A stretch of DNA of 64,000 bases, from contig NZ_LT860099.1 in NCBI RefSeq assembly GCF_900184995.1, positions 2,046,886 to 2,110,885 of the forward strand, read 5' to 3'. A model generated the notes under the pieces. That model saw only the letters and a list, made by a program, of their open reading frames with translations. It was not told the origin of the DNA and searched no databases. This stretch comes from Konateibacter massiliensis (GTDB lineage Bacteria; Bacillota; Clostridia; Lachnospirales; Lachnospiraceae). Below are positions 44,832-53,447 of this stretch, one piece after another. Numbering within the stretch: position 1 is the first letter of the stretch; every line of letters begins with the position of its first letter. A program made the position numbers and the translations under genes.

Positions 44832-45599
44832 CTAACGATTTCCCTGATAGTCACTGTCTGCCGGAAAACCGCCCTTTAGCTTCTGCATTCCCCTCTGAAG
44901 CGCGTCTTTTGAATTTTTCCAGTCAGCGTCGGCATTCCGGTAATCATATTTATCCACAAGCCATGAAATATCCTCCTCCAGCCGCTTCATATTCTGAAGC
45001 ATAAGCGGAAATACAAGATTTGTATACTCTTCCAACTCCTTGTCCTTTAACTTTTCGGAGGCAAGTCCCGTCACTTCCCCAAAATGATGCATGCAAAAAC
45101 CTTTCGAATCCTTTATCAGCTCCTTAAACTCCGGTGTGCTTTTAAACAGATGAAAAAAGGTATCCAAATATCTTTCATAGGTGTTGTTGATATAATCACA
45201 GACAAAGCAAGTCTTCTCCTTCTCTGCTATCCATGAAGCAATTTTATCCGTACCTGCATTCTCTTTATCCTTTTTTAATTTGGAAAATAGGGAGGATTTC
45301 CCTGCCGTATACCCTTCAAGCTGCTTTTGAAGCTCCTGACTCTGCTTTCTAAAATGCGTCTTTATGATCAGAGCATTTCCGAGGGAGTTGCCGTAATGGT
45401 ACATCTTCTTAAAATGATCCCTGCAAAAACCCATCTCGTCAGTCTGCTCTCTGATATCACTCTCCATATACGAAGAAGAGGAGCCCAGCGTAAAGTCCAA
45501 GGCTCCCTGTTCTAACTGTCTTTCTATATAGCAGAAAGGACATTCTGTTTCTGCCCTAAATGCTTCCATAAGAGGTATGGTATATAATTTTTCTTTCAT
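44832..45599 (-). CDS. Conserved protein with duplicated C-x2-C...C-x2-H motif
   Basis: This 255-residue cytoplasmic protein begins the condensin-like operon. It has two copies of a metal-binding-like pattern: C20-P-F-C23 with G-F-C59-x2-H62, and C131-F-V-C134 with G-F-C169-x2-H172, with 35 and 34 residues between the half-sites. Each copy looks like a small zinc-binding unit, so the protein may be an internal duplication. I recall a domain of unknown function (DUF6062-type) in Lachnospiraceae, but the number is uncertain. Known Wadjet operons have jetD, a topoisomerase-like nuclease; this protein shows no such motifs. ATG 45599 has only a weak ribosome site. Confidence 0.75.
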   Translation of the reverse strand: MKEKLYTIPLMEAFRAETECPFCYIERQLEQGALDFTLGSSSSYMESDIREQTDEMGFCRDHFKKMYHYGNSLGNALIIKTHFRKQSQELQKQLEGYTAGKSSLFSKLKKDKENAGTDKIASWIAEKEKTCFVCDYINNTYERYLDTFFHLFKSTPEFKELIKDSKGFCMHHFGEVTGLASEKLKDKELEEYTNLVFPLMLQNMKRLEEDISWLVDKYDYRNADADWKNSKDALQRGMQKLKGGFPADSDYQGNR

Positions 45600-45689
45600 C
45601 TAAGATTCCAGCCTTTTCTAGTTTTACAATATAACTATTATAACAAACCATTAACGTACTGGCTAGTCTCGGTATATTTTTTCTGCATT

Positions 45690-48600
45690 TTACGCCACTG
45701 CATTTGCATTTATCTCTTCAATAACCTTCCGTATTCCCAGCCATACATTCATATCTGTAAATATTTCTACTACGCTTCCTCTATCTGTAAACGGAGATTC
45801 CTGTAGTACCGAAAAATCTTTCATCATTCCATTATGAACAATATACTCAACAATTTGGTTCACAAAGTAAATTTGTGTAGAATCAAGATTCATTTCCAAT
45901 AGGAACTCAGAAAATGCTTCTTTTGCAGCCTTCATATCAAGTCCTACAATTTCTCTTACAAATTCACCTAGCGGTTTTTGTCCATATTCCTGCTCATAAT
46001 CATCTCTTGTTCCAACTTCTTTCCACAATATTTTCTCAAGTGAGGCAATATCTTGCGATGAAAGTGGTTTATTGGTCTTTAGCTTAGCAATTACAATATT
46101 ATCCTGATGTTGACGCACGTAAAATTCTGCTTTCGCTTTATAATTCTTCAATTCATCACTTTCTAATTCAGCTTCCTTCCATTCTTGCGATAATATATCA
46201 TCCGCAAAATGTGTCGTATATTTTATTATTCCACTCTTTGGAATATACTTCATAAGATTTCTCAATTTTTCTCTTACATGTTCAAATTCATTAATTCCTG
46301 CACGTTCTATGTAATCCGTATGAAGAATCTGATGAATCAATTCTGACTGAATTTGTATTTCAGGTATGTTCGCCACGCTAGAAATCGCACTTACCCGCTT
46401 CATTAAGTCACTTCTTGCCTTAGAATATTTCTTTCCTGCCAAGTAGGCAAGTTCAATTCCATACATTAGTGCATCAAATCGAACAGCACTTGCCTCATCT
46501 GAATCTGGTAAAATAAGAGGTGCCACTTCTTCTCTTACTAACAATGAATCTTCATAGGTTAATGTATTATAATTACTTTCATTTGAATATAAATCTACAT
46601 ATTTTAAATGCTGTTTTACTGCAAAATTTTCTCTATTTAGTTCCAATACCTTTTCGGACATTAATTTTACTAAATTCTTACGGTAAGCAATTAATCTATC
46701 TGTTTGATAATTTATGTCCTGCAGTTTGTATGCAATTTGAAATTCCAAGTTAAATATTGCACCTTGTAGTGCCATCATATTTGCAGTTGGTTTTCCATTA
46801 CTAACTCTAAAAAATTCAAAATTTCCACAGAAGTCAAAAATATAAAATTTATTTTTATCTTCTCCATCTAATAAACCTGGACATAAACGCGTTCCTCGCC
46901 CTATCATCTGCCAGAATTTTGCCTTGCTCATAACCTTTTTAAAAAAGACTAAATTTAAAACTTCCGGAACATCAATTCCTGTATCCAGCATATCCACAGA
47001 AATAGCTATCTGAGGCATTTTTTTCGGATCAGAAAATTCATCTATCGCACTTTGCGCATAAGTCATGTAGTTGTCAATTACTTTTGCAAAGGATTGCCCA
47101 TTTTTAGACAGGTTCGGATATTCTTTATTAAATACATCAAGAATTTTTTCTGCATGTTCATGATTCTTTGCAAAAATAATCGTTTTTCCAAGCGTTTCTC
47201 CATAATTAATTTTATTTCCATCTGTCATCAAAATATGCAACACTTGCTTTATCGTATCTTCATTAAATATCCAAGTATTTAGAGCAGCTGAATTAATTCT
47301 CTCAGGTAATTCTCCGTTTTCATCTTCAAAGGTTTCCTCATATTCTTCCTTATCTTCTTCTGATAATTCATCATACACAATTCCCTGATCAATAAATTTC
47401 ATCTTTGTTTCGACCGATAAAAAATCTACCAGATACCCGTCCTTAACTGCCTGTGCTAACTCATATCCGTAGGTTGGCACCCCCTTTTCCAATTCAAATA
47501 TCTGATACGTATTCTTATCGATATCTTCTTTAGGCGTAGCAGTAAGACCCACCAAAGGTGCGTCAAAATAAGTAAAAATATCCTTATATTTATTGTAGAT
47601 GGAACGATGCGCTTCATCACAAACCAACAGATCAAAATGACCACATGTGAAAAGTTTTCCATCATCGCCTTTTATTTCATCGATACAATTCATCATCGTT
47701 TGATAGGTTGAAAATACACAATGAGCATTGTAATTATCTTTCTCTTCACAAAGATTTGTTACGGATAAATCGGGCATCAGATTTACAAAATTTCTTTTTG
47801 CCTGTGTCACAAGGGAATTTCTATCAGCTAAAAATAAAATATTTTTAATCCAGCCTGCATCCAATAGTACTTTACACAATGCAATTATAGTTCTTGTTTT
47901 ACCGGAACCCGTAGCCATCACCAGCAACGCTTTTCTACGATTTTTATCGTCAAACTGGTCACATACGGCTTTAATCGCACCCTCCTGATAATATCGCCCT
48001 GCAATATCCTTATCGACCATAATGTTCTTAAGGCTTGTACGCATAGTCTGAAGATTAAAAAGCTTCTCTAAATCACGTTTGGAATAAATAACAGCTACTT
48101 TTCTCTCCGGATGCTGGTTATCTATCATTCTTGTTTCAAATCCATTAGTTAAAAACACTACCGGTCTTCTGTGATATTGTTTTTCGAGTAAATCTGCATA
48201 TAGCTTTGCCTGCTGTCGCCCTTTTACCACATCTACACAGGTTCGTTTTGCTTCAATTACCGCCAGTGGCCTATGTGCATCATCGTATAATACATAATCC
48301 GCAAATCCCACCTCTGATTTGTTTGGCATACCTGACAATGCTACTTCATTAATCCAGTCTTTTCCTTCCGTCCATCCTGCATCTTTTAACATAGAATCAA
48401 TGTAAATTTTACGAGTTTTATATTCAGATAAATCTAAAGGTTTTGGAACATAAGTCTGCTGCTGTTCTTCTCGTCTTTGTGTAAGCTGCTCTTTTAATGC
48501 CTTATTCTCGGCAATTAAGATTTTCAAATCTATATCTGTAGCAACTGGTTCTGTAGCAACATCCACTTTATTATTTTCTAAGAGTTCTAAATTAAAGGCT

Positions 48601-48995
48601 TTCTCTGTGTAATCATCCGCATAACAATAAGCCACATAATCTAAGAAGATATAAAGATTTTGCAGGCAAAGCACCGCTTCATCTTTTGTTATTTTTCTTC
48701 CATTATGTGCGGCACGATTTCCAATTCTGCGAATCAAATCCATTCGTTTCCACAAATCACCATCTACCAAGTCATGAAAGTCTTCTGTACTCATCAGACT
48801 GGCTAAAGTATCTTGATATGGCATTTCTAGGGACTTGTCCACAGAATACATCCATTTAATTGCAAATTCCATAGCCCGACGGCAATTAATGATACAAGAC
48901 TCCGCATCTATTTGGATGACTTTCTCAGCTACAATTGCCACATCTGCAAAACTATTAAATTTTGGTTCTTGTTTTAAATAATCAAAGTTTGTCAT
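45690..48995 (-). CDS. hsdR: Type I restriction enzyme R subunit
   Basis: This 1101-residue motor-nuclease cuts unmethylated DNA with HsdM and HsdS. Residues 17-125 form a DUF4145-like helical domain, followed by a short coiled coil (about 165-185). The nuclease domain (about 190-330) has the PD-(D/E)xK pattern VGFADYVLYD...VIEAKRT. The helicase core has Walker A MATGSGKTRT near 359, DEAH in VCDEAHRS near 457, and GLTATPKE; motif VI is IGRGTRLCPG near 690. The C-terminal part is EcoEI-like. ATG 48995 follows GGGGAGG. It is the last gene of the island, separated from hsdS by a DUF3990-type cassette. Confidence 0.95.
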   Translation of the reverse strand: MTNFDYLKQEPKFNSFADVAIVAEKVIQIDAESCIINCRRAMEFAIKWMYSVDKSLEMPYQDTLASLMSTEDFHDLVDGDLWKRMDLIRRIGNRAAHNGRKITKDEAVLCLQNLYIFLDYVAYCYADDYTEKAFNLELLENNKVDVATEPVATDIDLKILIAENKALKEQLTQRREEQQQTYVPKPLDLSEYKTRKIYIDSMLKDAGWTEGKDWINEVALSGMPNKSEVGFADYVLYDDAHRPLAVIEAKRTCVDVVKGRQQAKLYADLLEKQYHRRPVVFLTNGFETRMIDNQHPERKVAVIYSKRDLEKLFNLQTMRTSLKNIMVDKDIAGRYYQEGAIKAVCDQFDDKNRRKALLVMATGSGKTRTIIALCKVLLDAGWIKNILFLADRNSLVTQAKRNFVNLMPDLSVTNLCEEKDNYNAHCVFSTYQTMMNCIDEIKGDDGKLFTCGHFDLLVCDEAHRSIYNKYKDIFTYFDAPLVGLTATPKEDIDKNTYQIFELEKGVPTYGYELAQAVKDGYLVDFLSVETKMKFIDQGIVYDELSEEDKEEYEETFEDENGELPERINSAALNTWIFNEDTIKQVLHILMTDGNKINYGETLGKTIIFAKNHEHAEKILDVFNKEYPNLSKNGQSFAKVIDNYMTYAQSAIDEFSDPKKMPQIAISVDMLDTGIDVPEVLNLVFFKKVMSKAKFWQMIGRGTRLCPGLLDGEDKNKFYIFDFCGNFEFFRVSNGKPTANMMALQGAIFNLEFQIAYKLQDINYQTDRLIAYRKNLVKLMSEKVLELNRENFAVKQHLKYVDLYSNESNYNTLTYEDSLLVREEVAPLILPDSDEASAVRFDALMYGIELAYLAGKKYSKARSDLMKRVSAISSVANIPEIQIQSELIHQILHTDYIERAGINEFEHVREKLRNLMKYIPKSGIIKYTTHFADDILSQEWKEAELESDELKNYKAKAEFYVRQHQDNIVIAKLKTNKPLSSQDIASLEKILWKEVGTRDDYEQEYGQKPLGEFVREIVGLDMKAAKEAFSEFLLEMNLDSTQIYFVNQIVEYIVHNGMMKDFSVLQESPFTDRGSVVEIFTDMNVWLGIRKVIEEINANAVA

Positions 48996-49013
48996 CTGTA
49001 CCTCCCCTTTTGT

Positions 49014-49035
49014 ATTAAGTGATTTCTGAACTTCA
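49014..49035 (-). repeat. Remnant of the hsdS 3' end
   Basis: These 22 bp are identical to 52356-52377 in the 3' end of the intact hsdS. The last seven, AACTTCA (49029-49035), recur at 50032-50038, where the second hsdS resumes. The segment in between (about 1 kb) looks inserted. Read on the minus strand, the remnant leads directly into the hsdR ribosome site. Confidence 0.75.
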
Positions 49036-49050
49036 AATCAGGCTTAGTAT

Positions 49051-49476
49051 TTAATCTTCTATCTTCCCTGATATATAAGTATCCAATATAAACTGCGGGT
49101 TTTCATAATAAAAACTACCATTATAATCATCTATCAATTCACAAATAAAGGAATTATATACTTCAAATAGAGCTTCCATAACTGCTATGTTTTTGGTTTC
49201 TGCAACCCCTATGATTAAGCGTTTGTATACCTTTCCTATGTCCCAATGTGTCGGAATAGCATAATTACATTCCTTTACATTATCAAATGTTTCATATGAA
49301 ATTCCTGTCTCATCAATAAACTCTTTGGCAACCTGTTCTATATTGTAGCTATGGTAAATATCTGCTAAATCATATATTTTTTCAATTTTTTCTTTACCGA
49401 GTTTTTGCACTACAAGATTTCTTTTATTTTTAGTCTTTCTAGCTATATAATCAATTATACTGCATACAAAAAACAA
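49051..49476 (-). CDS. DUF3791-like protein of a DUF3990-type cassette
   Basis: This protein of about 141 residues follows directly on the DUF3990-like pseudogene, 5 bp away. The first half (IIDYIARKTKNKRNLVVQKLG...IYDLADIYHSYN) resembles the small DUF3791-type partner found beside DUF3990 genes. The second half (PTHWDIGKVYKRLI, then YNSFICELIDDYNGSFYYENP) looks like an extension seen in some of these partners. Start: TTG 49476 is the only start codon after the upstream in-frame stop, so an original ATG may have been lost. A toxin-antitoxin role for the pair has been suggested only by analogy. Family assignment is from memory. Confidence 0.6.
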   Translation of the reverse strand: MFFVCSIIDYIARKTKNKRNLVVQKLGKEKIEKIYDLADIYHSYNIEQVAKEFIDETGISYETFDNVKECNYAIPTHWDIGKVYKRLIIGVAETKNIAVMEALFEVYNSFICELIDDYNGSFYYENPQFILDTYISGKIED

Positions 49477-49481
49477 ATCAT

Positions 49482-49965
49482 TTACTTTCTTATCTTCCGA
49501 TTATCTGATACCTCCCGACAGTCTCGATATTTTAAGCATTTGATGCCTTCTTCTGTACAGAAATTAATCTGATGTGTTGGATATTTAAACTTTGCCATTA
49601 CCCAAAATTGTTCTCTTGAGATAATTTCATCCATATAGTCTGAAATAAAATTATAAATCTGATCATTTGCCATTGCCCCTATAACAATATCGTAATTATA
49701 TTCTTTTCCATGTCTACACTCCACAATAAAGTCAAGCCATTCCTCTGACGTTTCTTTAAATTCTAATATTTTTAGCGAACTGTCTATTTGTACTTCATAT
49801 ATATTTACCATTGGGGTATTGTATCTTTTGGCCACCTCTCGGCTTGTTCTTTCATAAGGGTGCAATAAAATCCATTTCCGAAATCTTTGGTGTATTGTCC
49901 CTCTTTAATATATGGCTCTTTTACTACAGTATAACTACCTTGATATACTACCATTTTTGACATGT
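49482..49965 (-). pseudogene. DUF3990-like gene broken by two frameshifts
   Basis: Three reading frames together rebuild a DUF3990-type protein. From ATG 49965 (after AGGAAAG) frame one gives MVVYQGSYTVVK. A shift in an A6 run (49919-49924) leads to a frame giving KDFGNGFYCT...QAERW. A second shift at TGGCC (near 49830-49836) leads to AKRYNTPMVNIYEV...EWLDFIVECRH...DIVIGAMANDQIYN...QINFCTEEG. The usual HGS of the family reads QGS. The C-terminal 127 residues remain open and could be read from TTG 49865. DUF3990 proteins are thought to have an ADP-ribosyltransferase-like fold and are paired with a small partner. Homopolymer sequencing error could explain one shift, less easily both. Confidence 0.7.
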
Positions 49966-50019
49966 ATTCTTTCCTCATTTCCCTAATATTGTCTTTCCCA
50001 ATAAATGATACATTCTCTC

Positions 50020-51126
50020 TTATGAAATTTCAACTTCAGATTTCAATTTGTCGGTGGCTTGGACGAAGTCTGCAAACTCATTTTGAAGTTTCAATGGTGG
50101 TAAAGGCATTGCTAATTTACGAACTATTCCTAAATTCAGAATATCCATTGTCCCACCATGTGTATTTTCAGCAAGAGCTCTTTTTAATGAGTCTGATTGA
50201 AAATAATGCTGGAAATAGAATGGATTAACTTTTTCCTTATCAAAAGTTATTTTCATTAACCGAGGATTGATAATTCCTGCTTCGAATTCCTCTGGTAATA
50301 TCAATAGTTTTCCATAGGTTCCCACTAAACTTATTAGTACATCTCCCGCTTGAACCGCACAATTCTCTAATGATTTATATCTATCTCTATCAATATAATA
50401 ATTTCCAAATGTCGAATCACCACTTATAACTTGTTCTTGTCCATATATTTTAAATCCTGACTCAACATAGAATTCTTTTTTTAATGCCGAACCAAATGGA
50501 CCAGCCTTTAATGCATTCTTATCTTTTGCCACAACATCTTCAATTAATGGTAATGCCCACCCCATTTCATTAAGCACTGGATCCCCAAACATCTCAACAA
50601 ATCGGGATTTGATGAGGTCATCCAATTCATGTAACTGCTTTTTTCTATGCTTAGTAACTTTGCCTACTCTATCAAGTTTTTCTACACAATTATTCTGTTC
50701 TGATATATCTATATTGGGAATCTTAACTTCTGAAAGCGACCCTTTATTAATTGCTTTAAAAGTACTTCCAGTTCCTTTATTATCCAACTCTTGCTTCATA
50801 CTTTTTAAGGCATAATAAATATATTTAATATTTATCTTTTCATTTACTGGTGAAATAGCTGCAAGACCTCGTCCAATACAGCATTCCTCTGTGGCAAAGT
50901 TTAATGCACCTATAGGAGCTCTGACTGATAACAACAAATCTCCTTCATTAGCTATTTTTATAGGTTTGCTACACCACATTCTTGTAACAGGATACATATC
51001 ACCAAAATCTGCATTACCTTGAAAAAATGGTATCCCATCATTTTCCTGGTTGTAACTACCAGAATCTGGAGACTGTCCCATATTTATATTACAAATCGAT
51101 TGTAATTCTACTCTATCATATATCAT
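50020..51126 (-). CDS. hsdS: Type I restriction specificity subunit, 3' end truncated
   Basis: This protein of about 368 residues has two target-recognition domains, which select DNA half-sites, and two conserved helical spacers: central DLIKSRFVEMFGD and C-terminal LPPLKLQNEFADFVQATDKLKSEV. After SEV it ends EIS-stop, lacking the roughly 20-residue tail (QKSLNESQLLFDSL...) of the other hsdS. The break falls at AACTTCA (50032-50038), the junction with the DUF3990-type cassette. Its spacers are nearly identical to the other hsdS while its recognition domains differ, so it specifies a different site. ATG 51126 or 51132 follows TAGGG. It may be a silent or alternative specificity cassette. Confidence 0.88.
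   Translation of the reverse strand: MIYDRVELQSICNINMGQSPDSGSYNQENDGIPFFQGNADFGDMYPVTRMWCSKPIKIANEGDLLLSVRAPIGALNFATEECCIGRGLAAISPVNEKINIKYIYYALKSMKQELDNKGTGSTFKAINKGSLSEVKIPNIDISEQNNCVEKLDRVGKVTKHRKKQLHELDDLIKSRFVEMFGDPVLNEMGWALPLIEDVVAKDKNALKAGPFGSALKKEFYVESGFKIYGQEQVISGDSTFGNYYIDRDRYKSLENCAVQAGDVLISLVGTYGKLLILPEEFEAGIINPRLMKITFDKEKVNPFYFQHYFQSDSLKRALAENTHGGTMDILNLGIVRKLAMPLPPLKLQNEFADFVQATDKLKSEVEIS
50032..50102. repeat. Direct repeat shared by the two hsdS genes (3' spacer)
   Basis: 71 bp with one mismatch to 52371-52441. It encodes the LKLQNEFADFVQ-TDKLKSE spacer. Both copies have the same orientation, so recombination would delete or fuse rather than invert. Confidence 0.85.
50584..50617. 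repeat. Direct repeat shared by the two hsdS genes (central spacer)
   Basis: 34 bp identical to 52911-52944, encoding LIKSRFVEMFG between the two target-recognition domains. It has the same orientation in both genes. A third shared block, AATTTAGATTTGTAGGG, lies at both gene starts. Confidence 0.85.
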
Positions 51127-51174
51127 AATCATCCCTACAAATCTAAATTGCAAGCAGATGTAAATTCAGTTACC

Positions 51175-52143
51175 TTACGATATGAATTTTCTATGTGAGT
51201 TTTTTACATTGTTTTGATTTACCATTGCATATTTCATCGTCGTATCAATCTGTTGATGTCCTAATAATCGTTGTACTTGTTCAATCGGCATCCCTTTATC
51301 AATTGCTCGTGTTGCCATTGTACGTCTGAATTTATGTGGATGCACTCTATCTATCTTCAATTTTCTTCCAAGTTCTCGAAGTCTAATCTCTACACCACTT
51401 ATTTTAAGCCTTTCATAAGGAGCATTCAACGAGACAAATAACGCCTCATTATTATCTTTCCTCTCCCTTAGATAATTTTGTATATGTAGTTTGGTCCTTG
51501 CATCAAAATAAACTTTTCTCTCTTTATCCCCTTTTCCATACACAATACATTCTCTTTCCTGAAAATTTATATCTGAAATATCCAAATTTACCAGCTCACC
51601 GACACGCATTCCCGTAGAAAACAATAAATCTATCATTGCTAAATCTCTTTTTGTTTCACAACTATCTCTCATAATTTCAATACTCTCATCAGAAATTACT
51701 TCTTTAACGGTTGTTCCTGTTTTTACTTTATGAATCCGTCGAATCGGACTTTTAATAATATGGTCCTCTTCTTCTAACCATGAAAAAAAACTTGATAAAT
51801 TCCTTCTGATATTGTCTATTGTAACCTTGCCACAATTGCCTTTTGAGTGGTATTCCGTTAAATATTCTCTAATAATTTCTGTCGTCATTTTTCTCACCGG
51901 CATTTTGATTGAATCCAACATACTTGAAATTGTAGATTTGTAATAAGCTATTGTTCTATCTGAACATCCTTCAATACGTTTTGCAGCCAGAAATATCTCC
52001 ATATATTCATGATTATCAATGCATTCTATTTCTTCATCATTTTCATCCAAACGTTTTATCAAAACCTCTTGTAAACGTTTCATTTGGGTAATATTCAGGC
52101 AATCAGCCATATCATTTAATATATTATAAATCTTGTTTTGCAT
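51175..52143 (-). CDS. Tyrosine recombinase between the two hsdS genes
   Basis: This 322-residue phage-type integrase has an N-terminal SAM-like core-binding domain (about 40-140; FLAAKRIEGCSDRTIAYYKS). The catalytic domain has all expected residues: R in STGMRVGELVNL near 184, HKFRR near 265, LLGHQ near 288, and the nucleophile tyrosine in TTMKYAMV near 297. Recombinases of this kind inside type I operons shuffle hsdS recognition domains. ATG 52143 follows AAAAGGAG. It lies between two hsdS genes of the same orientation, which differs from the more usual inverted arrangement. Confidence 0.92.
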   Translation of the reverse strand: MQNKIYNILNDMADCLNITQMKRLQEVLIKRLDENDEEIECIDNHEYMEIFLAAKRIEGCSDRTIAYYKSTISSMLDSIKMPVRKMTTEIIREYLTEYHSKGNCGKVTIDNIRRNLSSFFSWLEEEDHIIKSPIRRIHKVKTGTTVKEVISDESIEIMRDSCETKRDLAMIDLLFSTGMRVGELVNLDISDINFQERECIVYGKGDKERKVYFDARTKLHIQNYLRERKDNNEALFVSLNAPYERLKISGVEIRLRELGRKLKIDRVHPHKFRRTMATRAIDKGMPIEQVQRLLGHQQIDTTMKYAMVNQNNVKNSHRKFIS

Positions 52144-52307
52144 ATTGATATACTCCTTTTTATAAGAAGTATATCAATTATTTAATGTTTAATGCAATTC
52201 CTAACTACACTGACCAAGATTACATTATTGTAGCATTTGGCAGTCAAAATGCCCCAGTTGCACTTTTGTCAAAAATTTCGACAGACTTATTTTTCTCTAC
52301 TTATGAT

Positions 52308-53408
52308 TTATGAAAAATACTTTTGCATTAAGGAATCAAATAAAAGTTGTGACTCATTAAGTGATTTCTGAACTTCAGATTTCAATTTGTCGGTGGTTTG
52401 GACGAAGTCTGCAAACTCATTTTGAAGTTTCAATGGTGGTAACAATATCTTTGTTTTCTTTATTTCACCTAAGTGCAGATTTGGAACACCAATACCTTTT
52501 ATACTTCCATTGAATTGCCGCTTAGTATCTGGATTATTTATAGCACACCTAAAATAAATTGGATGGATTACTTCGGTAGGTCTTAGTAGCGCTAGACTAA
52601 CATATATATCAAAAACCTCATCTGTATCGTTTATAGCCGCAACCCCGTAATTTACCCCATTTTTTGACATTAAAATATCATTTTTTTGAGGTTTTATTGT
52701 CGTATATAGTTTATCGTGTAATACAGCAGGTATATACTTTATATTCGTCCAATCTATCTTCTGTGACATTACATCCTTTGATGATAAAAATTGAAACCCA
52801 TTAACCGTATCATCCGTATATTCTGGCGTCTGATGAGTACCGTCTTTTATTAATGAACATACATCTTCAGTGGATACTATATCAAATCCCTTAGCGTTAT
52901 CATTAAGCGTCCCAAACATCTCAACAAATCGGGATTTGATGAGGTTGTCAAAACACTTCAACTGTTTTCTTCTTTTCTCGATAACATGATTCACTTTATC
53001 TAGGACTTCAACTTCTTTTCTTTGCTGATTCAGTTCCGGAACTTTCATCTTAACCTTTAGTAAATTAGCCTTTGTTAAACTCGGTATTGTAACCGTTGTA
53101 TTCAATTTTTCAAAATTAAAGTATTTACAAAAATAATATAGGTATTTAGGGATAAGTTTTTCAGGTTTAGCAACAAGTCCAAACGCTGTATCAACGTTCC
53201 AAAATGGCATCTCAACATATATCGGATTATTTATACTTCCTTTTCTACCAATAATCACTGTATTTGCTTCACAAATATATTGATCAGCATATCCCATTAT
53301 TCCACCGCTACCATAAATCGGATATATTCCATCTGAATTTTCAACAGCCTTTTGATTTTTTCCATTCTTTATATCTAAAATTTCTTCAAATGTCATCTCC
53401 ATATTCAT
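52308..53408 (-). CDS. hsdS: Type I restriction specificity subunit
   Basis: This protein of about 366 residues is probably the active specificity subunit, as it directly follows hsdM. It has two target-recognition domains: the first begins TFEEILDIKNGKN and has the GIYPIYGSGG motif; the second has LIKDGTHQTPEYTDD. Conserved spacers are DNLIKSRFVEMFG near 160 and LPPLKLQNEFADFVQTTDKLKSEVQKSLNESQ at the C terminus, here intact (ends MQKYFS). ATG 53408, or ATG 53402, follows GTAGGGG. Its spacers are near-identical to the downstream hsdS, but its recognition domains are unrelated by eye. Confidence 0.93.
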   Translation of the reverse strand: MNMEMTFEEILDIKNGKNQKAVENSDGIYPIYGSGGIMGYADQYICEANTVIIGRKGSINNPIYVEMPFWNVDTAFGLVAKPEKLIPKYLYYFCKYFNFEKLNTTVTIPSLTKANLLKVKMKVPELNQQRKEVEVLDKVNHVIEKRRKQLKCFDNLIKSRFVEMFGTLNDNAKGFDIVSTEDVCSLIKDGTHQTPEYTDDTVNGFQFLSSKDVMSQKIDWTNIKYIPAVLHDKLYTTIKPQKNDILMSKNGVNYGVAAINDTDEVFDIYVSLALLRPTEVIHPIYFRCAINNPDTKRQFNGSIKGIGVPNLHLGEIKKTKILLPPLKLQNEFADFVQTTDKLKSEVQKSLNESQLLFDSLMQKYFS

Positions 53409-53447
53409 CCCCTACAAATCTAAATTGTCTTTCCCTTTCTTCCATAC

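Noticed and set aside
50020..53408. Invertible hsdS locus with inverted repeats
   Set aside because: All shared blocks I could find are in direct orientation; no inverted copies were seen.
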